Positions 34,694 through 42,952 of a stretch of 64,000 nucleotides of DNA are shown here, piece after piece (the first letter of the stretch is position 1; each line of letters begins with the position of its first letter). Source of the DNA: Paenirhizobium selenitireducens ATCC BAA-1503 (GTDB taxonomy: Bacteria > Pseudomonadota > Alphaproteobacteria > Rhizobiales > Rhizobiaceae); the NCBI RefSeq assembly GCF_000518785.1, contig NZ_JAEG01000001.1, positions 558,001 to 622,000 on the forward strand. The letters are read 5' to 3'. Below the pieces are notes generated by a model. That model was not told the origin of the DNA. It was given only the letters and a program-made list of their open reading frames with translations, and did no database searches. The position numbers and the translations under genes were made by a program.

Positions 34694-35164
34694 GTGAAGA
34701 AAAGCCGCTCAGTAAAGACCGCGCGGATCGACATGGCGCGGACGACACAGCAGGTTTTCCAAGCGCTGGCCGCCGCGCCGCGCCGCGCGATCCTCCAGCA
34801 TCTCGCCGCCTCCGGCCTCACCGCCGGCGAAATCTCCTCGCGCTTCGACATGGCAAAACCATCCGTCTCCCAGCACCTCACCATCCTCGAAACCGCCGGC
34901 CTGATCAGCCGCGAAAAGCGTGGCCAGTTCGTCCACTATGCCCTCGTGCGCGATATGCTGGACAAGGTGCTCGTCGGTTTCGTCGAGGAGCTTGGCGCGG
35001 CCGGATCGCAAACGCCGCCGCCGGCGAAGACAAAGCCTGCCAGGCCCGCAGGTGTCGACAATGCGAAACCCCGCAAGGTTGCAGAGATCGAAACGGAAAA
35101 TGCCGAGGCTGAAACCGGCGAGGCAAGAGCCAAGCCGGCACCGGCCCAGATGTCGATGTTCTAG
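34694..35164 (+). CDS. ArsR/SdpR-type winged-helix regulator with long C-terminal tail
   Basis: A 156-residue regulator. Residues 15-95 are an ArsR-like winged helix: TTQQVFQALAAAPRRAILQHLAASGLTAGEISSRFDMAKPSVSQHL, then LISREKRGQFVHYAL. No metal-binding cysteine motif is present, as in the autorepressor SdpR group. The last 50 residues are rich in Ala, Pro, Lys and Glu and are probably disordered. The start is GTG at 34694 with GGGGATC upstream; an ATG at 34733 would give a shorter protein with an intact domain. Confidence 0.8.
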   Translation: MKKSRSVKTARIDMARTTQQVFQALAAAPRRAILQHLAASGLTAGEISSRFDMAKPSVSQHLTILETAGLISREKRGQFVHYALVRDMLDKVLVGFVEELGAAGSQTPPPAKTKPARPAGVDNAKPRKVAEIETENAEAETGEARAKPAPAQMSMF

Positions 35165-35236
35165 GCAGCTATCCCACCATCATTCGTCTTCAACCCAAGC
35201 TGACAGACGCAAAGGCGCCCGTCTTGTATCTCCCTT

Positions 35237-35374
35237 TTCTCCCCATCGGGGAGAAGTGCCGAGCGCCCTTCGACAAGCTCAGGACGAGGCGATGAGGGGG
35301 GCGAAGCCACCATCCACGCAATCAAGACCCCGTCATCCGGCGCTACGCGCCACCTTCTCCCCGATCGGGAGAAG
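35237..35374. repeat. RIME-like intergenic palindromic repeat element
   Basis: The 339-bp gap from 35165 to 35503 contains a mosaic typical of Rhizobiaceae. It begins with the palindrome TTCTCCCC-ATC-GGGGAGAA (35237-35255). Next comes the motif CTTCGACAAGCTCAGGACGAGG (the common rhizobial CCTTCGACAAGCTCAGG repeat, about 35268-35289). It ends with CATCCGGCGCTACGCGCCACC leading into the palindrome CTTCTCCC-CGATC-GGGAGAAG (35354-35374). These elements are mobile-like repeats found between convergent genes. No gene is visible here. Confidence 0.65.
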
Positions 35375-35450
35375 ACAAACGGACACAACTCGTCCGACAA
35401 GATCGACGGCAGAGACCTCCATCTGCGGACGGCATAGGCTCTGCGAAAGC

Positions 35451-35476
35451 AAAACGGGCGCCTCGTAGGCGCCCGT
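35451..35476 (-). terminator. Rho-independent terminator of ilvIH
   Basis: On the minus strand ACGGGCGCC (35468-35476) loops over TACGA to GGCGCCCGT (35454-35462), a perfect 9-bp stem, followed by TTTTGC. It lies 27 bp beyond the ilvH stop. Confidence 0.85.
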
Positions 35477-35503
35477 TCCCGTTTCTCGCGACGTTGCGGC
35501 CTA

Positions 35504-36076
35504 TCACATGCCCTGCGGGCCACGGTTCATCGCGGCAATCCCGGTGCGGCAGATCTCGTTCAGGCCGAGCGGCTTCATGATCGCCACGAACTGGTCGATC
35601 TTCGACGACTTGCCCGTGATCTCGAAGATGAAGTGCTCGACCGTCGCGTCGATGACCTTGGCCTGGAAGGCGTCGGCCAAACGCAGCGTCTCGGCGCGGG
35701 TCTCGCCGGTGCCGGCCACCTTGACCAGCGCCACTTCCCGCTCGACCGGCCGTTCCTGGCCGAGGTCGCGGGCGCGGACCGTGAGATCCACCACCCGGTG
35801 AACCGGGATGATCCGCTCGAGCTGCGCCTTGATCTGCTCGAGCACGCTCGGCGTGCCGCGCGTCACCACGGTAATGCGCGACAGATGCGCCTCGTGCTCG
35901 GTCTCCGAGACGGTGAGGCTTTCGATGTTGTAGCCGCGGCCGGAAAACAGGCCGATCACCCGGGCGAGCACGCCCGGCTCGTTGTCGACCAGGATCGACA
36001 GCGTATGGCTTTCGACGGCGGCGGTTTCCTTGGCGATGAAATAGGCCGAACCGGTGGGCTGCTGATGTGCGTTCAT
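35504..36076 (-). CDS. ilvH: Acetolactate synthase small (regulatory) subunit
   Basis: A 190-residue regulatory subunit that activates the large subunit and gives feedback inhibition by valine. The N-terminal ACT domain shows HTLSILVDNEPGVLARVIGLFSGRGYNIESLTVSETEHEAHLSRITVV. The C-terminal half has REVALVKVAG, FEITGKSSKIDQFVAIMKPLG and EICRTGIAAM. It lies 22 nt downstream of ilvI in the same operon and shares its attenuator. The rho-independent terminator follows. Confidence 0.96.
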   Translation of the reverse strand: MNAHQQPTGSAYFIAKETAAVESHTLSILVDNEPGVLARVIGLFSGRGYNIESLTVSETEHEAHLSRITVVTRGTPSVLEQIKAQLERIIPVHRVVDLTVRARDLGQERPVEREVALVKVAGTGETRAETLRLADAFQAKVIDATVEHFIFEITGKSSKIDQFVAIMKPLGLNEICRTGIAAMNRGPQGM

Positions 36077-36098
36077 GTCTCTGTTCCTATTTCAATCG

Positions 36099-37877
36099 TC
36101 AAACCAGCTGGCGGCCCTTGGCGTCGATGGCGTTGGCCACCGCTTCGTCGGTCGCCTCGTCGGGCAGCAGCATTTCATTGTGCGCCTTGCCCGACGGGAT
36201 CATCGGGAAGCAGTTGGCAAGGTTGGCGACTCGGCAGTCGAAGATCACCGGCTTCTTGACGTTGATCATCTCCAGGATGGCGTCGTCGAGATCGTCCGGC
36301 TTCTCGCAGCGCAGGCCGACCGCGCCATAGGCATCCGCCAGCTTGACGAAGTCCGGCAGCGCCTCGGTATAGGAGTGCGACAGTCGGTTGCCGTGCAAGA
36401 GCTGCTGCCACTGGCGGACCATGCCCATGTACTGGTTGTTGAGGATGAAGATCTTGACCGGCGCTTCATACTGCACGGCGCAGGACATTTCCTGGATGCA
36501 CATCTGGATCGAGGCATCGCCGGCAATGTCGATGACCAGGCTTTCCGGATGGGCGATCTGCACGCCGATTGCCGCCGGGAAGCCGTAGCCCATGGTGCCG
36601 AGACCGCCTGAGGTCATCCAGCGGTTCGGCTCCTCGAAGCCGAAATACTGCGCCGCCCACATCTGGTGCTGGCCGACTTCCGTGGTGATGTAGGTGTCGC
36701 GGCCCTGCGTCAGCGCCGACAGCCGCTCGATCGCGTATTGCGGCATGATGACGTCCTTGGACGGCGTGTAGGCGAAGGAATTGCGCGCCCGCCACTTCTC
36801 GACGCTCTCCTTCCACTCGGCCGTCTGGGTAGTGTCCGGCTTCTTCGGCAGCGCCCGCCACAGGCGGACCATGTCTTCCAGCACATGGCCGACATCGCCG
36901 GTGATCGGCACGTCGACCCGGACGTTCTTGTGGATCGACGACGGATCGATGTCGATGTGGATCTTCTTCGAGTTCGGCGAGAACGCGTTGAGGCGGCCGG
37001 TGATACGGTCGTCGAAGCGCGCGCCGATGCAAACCATGACGTCACAGTCATGCATCGCCATGTTGGCCTCGTAGGAACCGTGCATGCCGAGCATGCCGAG
37101 CCAGTTCTTGCCCGAGGCCGGATAGGAGCCGAGGCCCATCAGGGTCGAGGTGATCGGGAAATCGGTGAGCTCGACCAGTTCGCGCAGCAGCTTGGAGGCT
37201 TCCGGCCCGGAATTGACGACCCCGCCACCCGAATAGATGATCGGCCGACGCGCATTGGCCATCAGCTCGACGGCTGCGCGGATGGCGTTGATGTCGCCCT
37301 GCACCTTCGGCTGGTAGCTCTTCTGGATGATGTGGTTGGACGGCGGCGTATAGGTGCCGGTGGCAAACTGCACATCCTTCGGCACGTCGACCAGGACCGG
37401 GCCGGGACGGCCGGACTGGGCGATGCGGAAGGCCTCGTGGATGATGCGGGCGAGATCGTTGACGTCCTTGACCAGCCAGTTGTGCTTGGTGCACGGCCGG
37501 GTAATGCCAACGGTGTCGCATTCCTGGAAGGCGTCGGAACCGATCAGCGAGGTCGGGACCTGGCCGGAGATGCAGACGAGCGGAACGCTGTCCATCAGCG
37601 CGTCCTGCAGCGGCGTCACCGCATTGGTGGCGCCCGGGCCGGAGGTCACCAGCATGACGCCGACCTTGCCGGTGGAGCGGGCATAGCCTTCGGCCGCGTG
37701 GCCGGCGCCCTGCTCGTGGCGCACCAGGATGTGCTGGATGTCGTCCTGCTGGAAGATTTCGTCATAGATCGGCAACACGGCGCCGCCGGGATAGCCGAAG
37801 ATATGCTCGACCCCATTGTCCTTCAGCGCCTTGAGGACGATCTCGGCGCCCGTCATCTGATTGTCTTTGCCCGTCAT
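36099..37877 (-). CDS. ilvI: Acetolactate synthase large (catalytic) subunit
   Basis: A 592-residue thiamine-diphosphate enzyme. It joins two pyruvates to 2-acetolactate, or pyruvate and 2-oxobutyrate to 2-aceto-2-hydroxybutyrate, and starts branched-chain amino-acid synthesis. The catalytic glutamate is E55 in VRHEQGAGHAAEG. The ThDP/Mg site is GDASIQMCIQEMSCAVQ to NNQYMGMVRQWQ, and the FAD region is central. The start MTGKDNQMTGAEIVLKALKDNG is normal. A transcription attenuator with an Ile/Leu/Val leader peptide precedes it by about 130 nt, so expression should rise when charged branched-chain tRNAs fall. Confidence 0.97.
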   Translation of the reverse strand: MTGKDNQMTGAEIVLKALKDNGVEHIFGYPGGAVLPIYDEIFQQDDIQHILVRHEQGAGHAAEGYARSTGKVGVMLVTSGPGATNAVTPLQDALMDSVPLVCISGQVPTSLIGSDAFQECDTVGITRPCTKHNWLVKDVNDLARIIHEAFRIAQSGRPGPVLVDVPKDVQFATGTYTPPSNHIIQKSYQPKVQGDINAIRAAVELMANARRPIIYSGGGVVNSGPEASKLLRELVELTDFPITSTLMGLGSYPASGKNWLGMLGMHGSYEANMAMHDCDVMVCIGARFDDRITGRLNAFSPNSKKIHIDIDPSSIHKNVRVDVPITGDVGHVLEDMVRLWRALPKKPDTTQTAEWKESVEKWRARNSFAYTPSKDVIMPQYAIERLSALTQGRDTYITTEVGQHQMWAAQYFGFEEPNRWMTSGGLGTMGYGFPAAIGVQIAHPESLVIDIAGDASIQMCIQEMSCAVQYEAPVKIFILNNQYMGMVRQWQQLLHGNRLSHSYTEALPDFVKLADAYGAVGLRCEKPDDLDDAILEMINVKKPVIFDCRVANLANCFPMIPSGKAHNEMLLPDEATDEAVANAIDAKGRQLV

Positions 37878-37944
37878 GCCTCTTCCCGTCTCATTCTGTC
37901 TTGCTGGATTGTCTTTGAAGGGGTGCTACCCCGGTTTCGGCCAT

Positions 37945-37969
37945 AAAAAAAGGCCCCTTTGAGGAGCCT
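37945..37969 (-). terminator. Attenuator terminator of the ilvIH leader
   Basis: On the minus strand AGGCTCCT-CAA-AGGGGCCT (37951-37969, eight pairs with one G-U) is followed by a run of seven T (37945-37951). It lies 68 nt before the ilvI start and just after the leader peptide hairpins, as expected for a translation-controlled attenuator. Confidence 0.85.
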
Positions 37970-38030
37970 GTTTGTCTGCGCATGGGTGGCTGTCGCCGGG
38001 TGGTTACACCACCCTGCCCATGCGCTTTCC
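37970..38030 (-). promoter_or_regulatory. Alternative hairpins of the ilvIH attenuator leader
   Basis: Two nested dyads sit between the leader peptide and the terminator: GGGTGGT-TAC-ACCACCC (37998-38014) and GCGCATGGG (37978-37986) with CCCATGCGC (38017-38025). The GTG-GTG codons and the stop of the leader peptide lie inside them, so a ribosome stalled at Ile/Leu/Val codons would change which pairs form and relieve the terminator. The exact antiterminator pairing is inferred. Confidence 0.7.
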
Positions 38031-38060
38031 CACCACAATAAGGATCTGCGAATTGTTCAT
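38004..38060 (-). CDS. ilvIH leader peptide, branched-chain attenuator
   Basis: The reverse strand from 38060 reads MNNSQILIVVGKRMGRVV followed by TAA. Seven of its 18 residues are Ile, Leu or Val (I-L-I-V-V as a run, then V-V at the end). This is the composition expected of a control peptide for acetolactate synthase. There is no Shine-Dalgarno before the ATG; the predicted transcription start is at or within about 3 nt of its A, so the mRNA is probably leaderless. Confidence 0.8.
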   Translation of the reverse strand: MNNSQILIVVGKRMGRVV

Positions 38061-38069
38061 GGGAAGAAG

Positions 38070-38098
38070 TGATAGACAGAAATATGGCAGGCGTCAAC
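38070..38098 (-). promoter_or_regulatory. Sigma-70 promoter of the ilvIH operon
   Basis: On the minus strand GTTGAC (38093-38098), a 17-nt spacer and CTATCA (38070-38075) match the rhizobial housekeeping consensus CTTGAC-N17-CTATAT at nine of 12 positions. The -10 box ends 9 nt before the leader-peptide ATG, which places the start point at or just upstream of that ATG. Confidence 0.7.
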
Positions 38099-38223
38099 GC
38101 GGACGAGCCTAAAAACCGGACCGAACGCCCGCAGATCGGGCAGATCTGCAAACTTATCGCGTATAATTATACCCCCTGTTAAAGCCTTGGGCATTAGACT
38201 GCGGCCCGATCAGGGAGCAGATA

Positions 38224-40440
38224 TTGCGCAACGATGACCTCCAGACATCCGGGCAGGCCGGCGAGCAGGAACGCCGCGACCAAATGGCACGGGGAAACCG
38301 TTTCCTCGGCCGCGTCGTCGCCTGCAACGGTTCGCGCGCGACGATTGCGGCAATAGCCGAGGCCGGCGGCACGGATCTGACCGAACTCTGGTCGGTTGGC
38401 CGGCTGATCTCGATCACCGTCGGCAAGAACCGCGTCGTGGCGCTCGCCTATTCCATGCAGACCGGCACGAAGAATTGGGGCGAAGGCGAGGACAACACCT
38501 TCCTCATCGAGGTCGAACTGCTCGGCGAAGTGCATGTCGGCGACGACGGCAGCGAGCTCTTCTCCACCGGAATCTCGCGCTATCCTTATCTCGGCGCCAT
38601 TGCCCATCGCATCCGCGCCGCCGACCTGCTGCGCATCTACGATACCCGCAAGGGCGACACCGCGGTGATCGGCAAGCTCACTCAGGACGAGAGCATCGAC
38701 GCGACGATCCACGTCCCATCCATGCTGTCGAAGCATTTCGCCGTGGTCGGCTCGACCGGCGTGGGCAAATCGACCGCCGTCTCGCTCCTGCTGCGCAAGG
38801 CGATCGAGAGCGATCCGAAGCTGCGCGTGCTGATCCTCGACCCGCACAACGAGTTCGCCGCCGCTTTCCCCGAACACGCCGTCGTCATCGACACCGATAC
38901 GCTGGACCTGCCCTTCTGGCTGATGCGGCTTGAGGAATTCGCCGAAGTCCTGTTCCGCGGCCGCCCGCCGGTCGCCGAAGAACTCGACATCCTGCGCGAC
39001 CTGATGCCGGAGGCCAAGCGGGCCTTCCGCGGCAATGAGAGCGCGCTGATGCGCCGCTCCGGCGACAAGAGCTCGATCACCGCCGACACCCCGGTGCCCT
39101 ACCGCATCGCCGATCTTCTGGCGCTGATCGACGAGCGCATCGGCCGGCTCGAGGGACGCGGCGAAAAGCCCATGCTGCGCTCCTTGAAGATGCGCGTCAT
39201 GGCGGCGATCAACGACCCGCGTTACCATTTCATGTTCTCCAACAACACGATCAGCGACACGATCATGGAGACGATCGCCCATATCTTCCGCATTCCGGGA
39301 GACGATCGGCCGATCGCGACCTTCCAGCTCGCCGGCATCCCGTCGGAAGTGGTCAATTCCGTCGCCTCCGTTCTCTGCCGTATGGCCTTCGAGCTGGCGC
39401 TCTGGTCGAACGGCGCGATCCACATGCTGGTCGTCTGCGAGGAAGCCCACCGCTACGTACCCGCCGATCCCAATCTCGGCTTCTTTCCGACCCGCCAGGC
39501 GATCGCCCGCATCGCCAAGGAAGGTCGTAAATACGGCGTATCGCTCGGCATCATCACCCAGCGCCCCGGCGAGCTCGACCAGACGATCCTGTCGCAGTGC
39601 TCTACCCTGTTCGCCATGCGTCTTGCCAACGACCGCGACCAGGAGATCATCCGCTCGGCGATCCCGGATTCGTCGATCTCCACCACCAGTTTCATCTCAT
39701 CGATCGGCAACGGCGAGGCGATCGCCTTCGGCGAGGCCATTGCCGTGCCGATGCGCATGCGCTTTTCCCGCGTCGACGAAAGCCACCTGCCGAAGGCGAA
39801 CGGCGTCACCGCCAAGGTCTCCGACGACAGCCCCGACACCGTCGATCTGCGCACCATCGTCAGCCGCATGCGCGCCATTGCCGGCCCCGACATTTCCGCC
39901 TTCCAGCAGAGCTTCGATGCAGGCCAGCCCGCAAGCGTCGACGAGGCGGACGAATATGCGCCGGACGGAGCGGCGGATGAACCGCCAAGAGCGGTCACGC
40001 CCGAACGCGAGGCAATGCCCAGTCTCGGCCACGATGCGAGCTTCGAGGAGATCCGACGGGCGCTGATGACGCCGCCGCCGCAATCGACCCCGCCGGTCGT
40101 CCGCCAGCCGGAGCCGGCATTTCAGCGTCCGTCCGCGCGGCTCGATACCCCGCAGCCCGACGCCACCCATTTCGATAGGCCGCGGCTTGATACCCCGCCC
40201 ACCGAACCCTACCGCCCGGACATGCTGCCGCGCACCGCACTGTCGGAGGAGCCCGCCCGCTACGGCCGCCGGCTCGATGATCCGTCGGAGACGGTCCGCG
40301 ACCCCTATGCCACCCGGACCCAGCCGCAACCGCCACTGGACCGGACCGAACCCGCCCCGTCGATCCGGCGCGAACCGGGTTCTTCGCTGCGCGAGAGCAT
40401 CCTGAAGAAGCCTCTGTCGAGCCTCTACCGCAAGGATTGA
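38224..40440 (+). CDS. HerA-like ATP-binding protein (DUF87) with long disordered C-terminus
   Basis: A 738-residue hexameric-type ATPase of the HerA/FtsK superfamily. Residues 25-165 contain a HAS-barrel-like region (FLGRVVACNGSRATI). Walker A is GSTGVGKST (176-184), Walker B MLVVCEEAHRY, and GIITQRPGELDQTILSQC lies before the arginine-finger area. Residues about 560-738 are rich in Pro, Arg, Asp and Glu and probably disordered. HerA usually works with the nuclease NurA in end resection, but no NurA gene is adjacent. The likely start is TTG at 38224 with GGGAG 7 nt before it; ATG 38284 is an alternative. Confidence 0.82.
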   Translation: MRNDDLQTSGQAGEQERRDQMARGNRFLGRVVACNGSRATIAAIAEAGGTDLTELWSVGRLISITVGKNRVVALAYSMQTGTKNWGEGEDNTFLIEVELLGEVHVGDDGSELFSTGISRYPYLGAIAHRIRAADLLRIYDTRKGDTAVIGKLTQDESIDATIHVPSMLSKHFAVVGSTGVGKSTAVSLLLRKAIESDPKLRVLILDPHNEFAAAFPEHAVVIDTDTLDLPFWLMRLEEFAEVLFRGRPPVAEELDILRDLMPEAKRAFRGNESALMRRSGDKSSITADTPVPYRIADLLALIDERIGRLEGRGEKPMLRSLKMRVMAAINDPRYHFMFSNNTISDTIMETIAHIFRIPGDDRPIATFQLAGIPSEVVNSVASVLCRMAFELALWSNGAIHMLVVCEEAHRYVPADPNLGFFPTRQAIARIAKEGRKYGVSLGIITQRPGELDQTILSQCSTLFAMRLANDRDQEIIRSAIPDSSISTTSFISSIGNGEAIAFGEAIAVPMRMRFSRVDESHLPKANGVTAKVSDDSPDTVDLRTIVSRMRAIAGPDISAFQQSFDAGQPASVDEADEYAPDGAADEPPRAVTPEREAMPSLGHDASFEEIRRALMTPPPQSTPPVVRQPEPAFQRPSARLDTPQPDATHFDRPRLDTPPTEPYRPDMLPRTALSEEPARYGRRLDDPSETVRDPYATRTQPQPPLDRTEPAPSIRREPGSSLRESILKKPLSSLYRKD

Positions 40441-40544
40441 CGGGCGAGATCGTCTTGACGGTCTTGCTATCGCTTAGGAGCCCGCCCTCGCAGCTGAAGC
40501 GGATCTGTCACAAAAAATTCGTGCGATGTCCCCATCATCACACG

Positions 40545-41135
40545 ATGACCCAGCGCTGCCTCCTTATCATTGATCTGCTCAACGACTTTCTGGACCATTG
40601 GGATCGCCAGACGGTCGAGGTCCTGGTTTCCAATACGAACAGACTGGCGAGCGCATTCCGAGAACGCCAGTTTCCCGTCATCTGGGTGAAGCAGGAATTC
40701 CGTCCCGACCTCAGCGATGCCTTTCTCGAAATGCGTGATCGCCAGGTCAGGATCTGCATCGAGGGAACCCGCGGCGCTCGCCTGCATCCGGACCTGGACT
40801 GCAGGTCCGATGACAGTGTGATTGTCAAGAAGCGCTATAGCGCCTTCTTCCGCACCGGTCTCGACGATCTGCTGCTGCAGAGCGACGTGGACGAAATCAC
40901 CATCTGCGGCATCAACACCCATGCCTGCGTGAGAATGGCGGCAATCGACGCCTACCAGCGCGATATTCGCGTGGTCCTCGCCAAGGAGTGCATCGGTTCC
41001 TACGACAACGCGCACGCGCAGATGTCGCTCTCCTACATGGACGGAAAGATAGCCCGCCTGACGCCGGTTGCCGAGATTTTGGCAGGACTGCCCGCAGTAA
41101 ACGACCTGGGCGCCGCCTTGTCCGCCGAGGTTTAG
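40545..41135 (+). CDS. Isochorismatase-family cysteine hydrolase
   Basis: A 196-residue alpha/beta hydrolase of the nicotinamidase/isochorismatase superfamily. The catalytic triad is visible: Asp in LLIIDLLNDFLD, Lys in VKKRYSAFFRT and Cys in ICGINTHACVRM. The substrate could be an amide or imide such as nicotinamide, N-carbamoyl compounds or a related metabolite. I prefer the ATG at 40545, which starts the domain at its usual place. No good ribosome site is visible and a GTG at 40521 cannot be excluded. Confidence 0.85.
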   Translation: MTQRCLLIIDLLNDFLDHWDRQTVEVLVSNTNRLASAFRERQFPVIWVKQEFRPDLSDAFLEMRDRQVRICIEGTRGARLHPDLDCRSDDSVIVKKRYSAFFRTGLDDLLLQSDVDEITICGINTHACVRMAAIDAYQRDIRVVLAKECIGSYDNAHAQMSLSYMDGKIARLTPVAEILAGLPAVNDLGAALSAEV

Positions 41136-41150
41136 TTCAATCGTATCCGT

Positions 41151-42041
41151 TCAGCCGATCCTCTCCCAGCTCTCGTCCATCTGGTTGCGGAACCAGGTCA
41201 TCTGGCGTTTGGCATATTGCCGGGTGGCGGCCGAGGCCTGATCGACGACCTGATCCGGCGTCATCTCGCCCCGCAGCAGGGCGGCGATCTGCGATACGCC
41301 GATCGCCTTCATCGCCGGCATGTCCGGCGAAAGCCCGAGCTTCAGCAGCGCCTCGACCTCCGCGACCGCGCCGTCGTCGAACATCCGCCCGAACCGCCGG
41401 TTGATCCGCTCGTGCAACAGCTTGCGGTCCGGCAGCTTGACGATCTTCCTCGCCCGCTGAGGATCGACGATCACCGGCCCGCACCGGCCCTGGAAGTCGG
41501 CGATCGACCGGCCGGTCGCCTCCAGCACTTCCAGCGCCCGCACGATGCGTTGTCCATCCTGGCGGCCGAGCCGCACGGCCATGGCCGGATCCCGGCTTTC
41601 GAGCTTCCGATAGAGCGCCTCCGCCCCCTCCGCGATCAGTCGCTCACGCAGCCGCGTACGGATTTCCGCCGGAATGGCCGGCATTTCGTCGAGCCCGCCG
41701 GTCAGCGCCTTGAAATAGAGCCCGGTCCCGCCGACGATCACCGGCAGCGCGCCCTTTGCCTTGAGATCCGTAACCAGCGCCGCCACCTCCCGCAGCCAGT
41801 CGCCGGTCGAATAGGTGGCACCCGCCGGCACATGGCCGTAGAGATGATGCGGCACGCCCTCCATCTCCGCCTCCGAAGGCCGCGCGGTCAGCACCCTCAG
41901 CGTGTCGTAGACCTGCATGCTGTCGGCATTGATGACGTGGCCGCCGTGCCGCTTTGCCAGTTCCAGCGCGAGCGCGGACTTGCCGCTGGCGGTCGGCCCG
42001 GCTATCAGGATCGCGTCGCTGTCGTTTTCAGGATTTTCCAT
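41151..42041 (-). CDS. miaA: tRNA dimethylallyltransferase
   Basis: A 296-residue enzyme that puts an isopentenyl group on A37 of tRNAs reading codons that start with U. The P-loop is IAGPTASGKSALALELAKR, followed by VINADSMQVY, VPHHLYGH, GGTGLYFKALTGGLDEMP, QDGQRIVRALEV, RINRRFGRMFDDGAVAEVEALL and RQYAKRQMTWFRNQ. The start is one of two tandem ATGs (42044 or 42041); GAAGG fits 42041 better. These codons interlock with the start of divergent serB at 42043, so there is no intergenic DNA between them. Confidence 0.95.
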   Translation of the reverse strand: MENPENDSDAILIAGPTASGKSALALELAKRHGGHVINADSMQVYDTLRVLTARPSEAEMEGVPHHLYGHVPAGATYSTGDWLREVAALVTDLKAKGALPVIVGGTGLYFKALTGGLDEMPAIPAEIRTRLRERLIAEGAEALYRKLESRDPAMAVRLGRQDGQRIVRALEVLEATGRSIADFQGRCGPVIVDPQRARKIVKLPDRKLLHERINRRFGRMFDDGAVAEVEALLKLGLSPDMPAMKAIGVSQIAALLRGEMTPDQVVDQASAATRQYAKRQMTWFRNQMDESWERIG

Positions 42042-42042
42042 C

Positions 42043-42933
42043 ATGGCCTTCGTTGCCACGCTTCTCGCCAATCCGTCAAATCCGATCCTTGAGCCCGCGC
42101 TTGCCGAGCGCGCCGCCGAAAGCCTCGCGGCCTCCGGTCTCTACTGGCTCGCCGACGGGATCGCCTGCGACATCGTGCTGAAGGACGGCACCGACGAGAA
42201 GGCCGCCGAAGCGGAGCTTCGCGCGCTGATCGGCGATCAGAAGATCGACGTCGCCGTGCAGGACGCCGACACGCGGCGCAAGAAGTTCCTGATCGCCGAC
42301 ATGGATTCGACCATGATCGGCCAGGAATGCATCGACGAACTGGCGGCCGAAGTCGGCCTCAAGGACAAGGTGTCGCTGATCACCGCCCGCGCCATGAACG
42401 GCGAGATCGCCTTCGAGCCGGCGCTCCGGGAACGGGTCGCGCTGCTGAAGGGCCTGCCGATCAAGGTGGTCGACGAGGTAATCGAAAAGCGCATCACGCT
42501 GACCCCCGGCGGCCTCGAACTGATCGCCACGATGAAGGCCAGGGGTCACTACACCGCCCTCGTCTCCGGCGGTTTCACCGTGTTCACCGCACCAATCTCC
42601 GCCCGCCTCGGTTTCCACGAGAACCGCGCCAACATCCTGCTGGAAAAGGACGGCATCCTCACCGGCGAGGTCGCCGAACCGATCCTCGGCAAGCAGGCCA
42701 AGGTCGATGCCCTGGTCGACATCTCCGCGCGCCTCGGCATCGACACCCACGAGGCGATCGCGGTGGGCGACGGCGCCAACGACCTCGGCATGCTGGAACT
42801 CGCAGGCTCCGGCGTCGCCCTGCACGCCAAGCCCTCGGTCGCCGCCCAGGCGAAGATCCGCATCGATCACGGTGACCTCACCGCCCTGCTCTACCTGCAG
42901 GGCTATCGCAAGACCGATTTCGTCACGCCCTGA
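42043..42933 (+). CDS. serB: Phosphoserine phosphatase
   Basis: A 296-residue HAD-superfamily enzyme that makes serine from phosphoserine, the last step of the phosphorylated pathway. The nucleophile and acid are D86 and D88 in LIADMDSTMIGQECIDELA. KVVDEVIEKRITLTPGGLELIATMKARGHYTALVSGGFTVF and VGDGANDLGMLELAG provide the other HAD motifs. The N-terminal 80 residues are the ACT-like regulatory part found in alphaproteobacterial SerB. It is divergent from miaA with overlapping start codons. Confidence 0.95.
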   Translation: MAFVATLLANPSNPILEPALAERAAESLAASGLYWLADGIACDIVLKDGTDEKAAEAELRALIGDQKIDVAVQDADTRRKKFLIADMDSTMIGQECIDELAAEVGLKDKVSLITARAMNGEIAFEPALRERVALLKGLPIKVVDEVIEKRITLTPGGLELIATMKARGHYTALVSGGFTVFTAPISARLGFHENRANILLEKDGILTGEVAEPILGKQAKVDALVDISARLGIDTHEAIAVGDGANDLGMLELAGSGVALHAKPSVAAQAKIRIDHGDLTALLYLQGYRKTDFVTP

Positions 42934-42952
42934 GCCACAACGGAGAGCGGCC

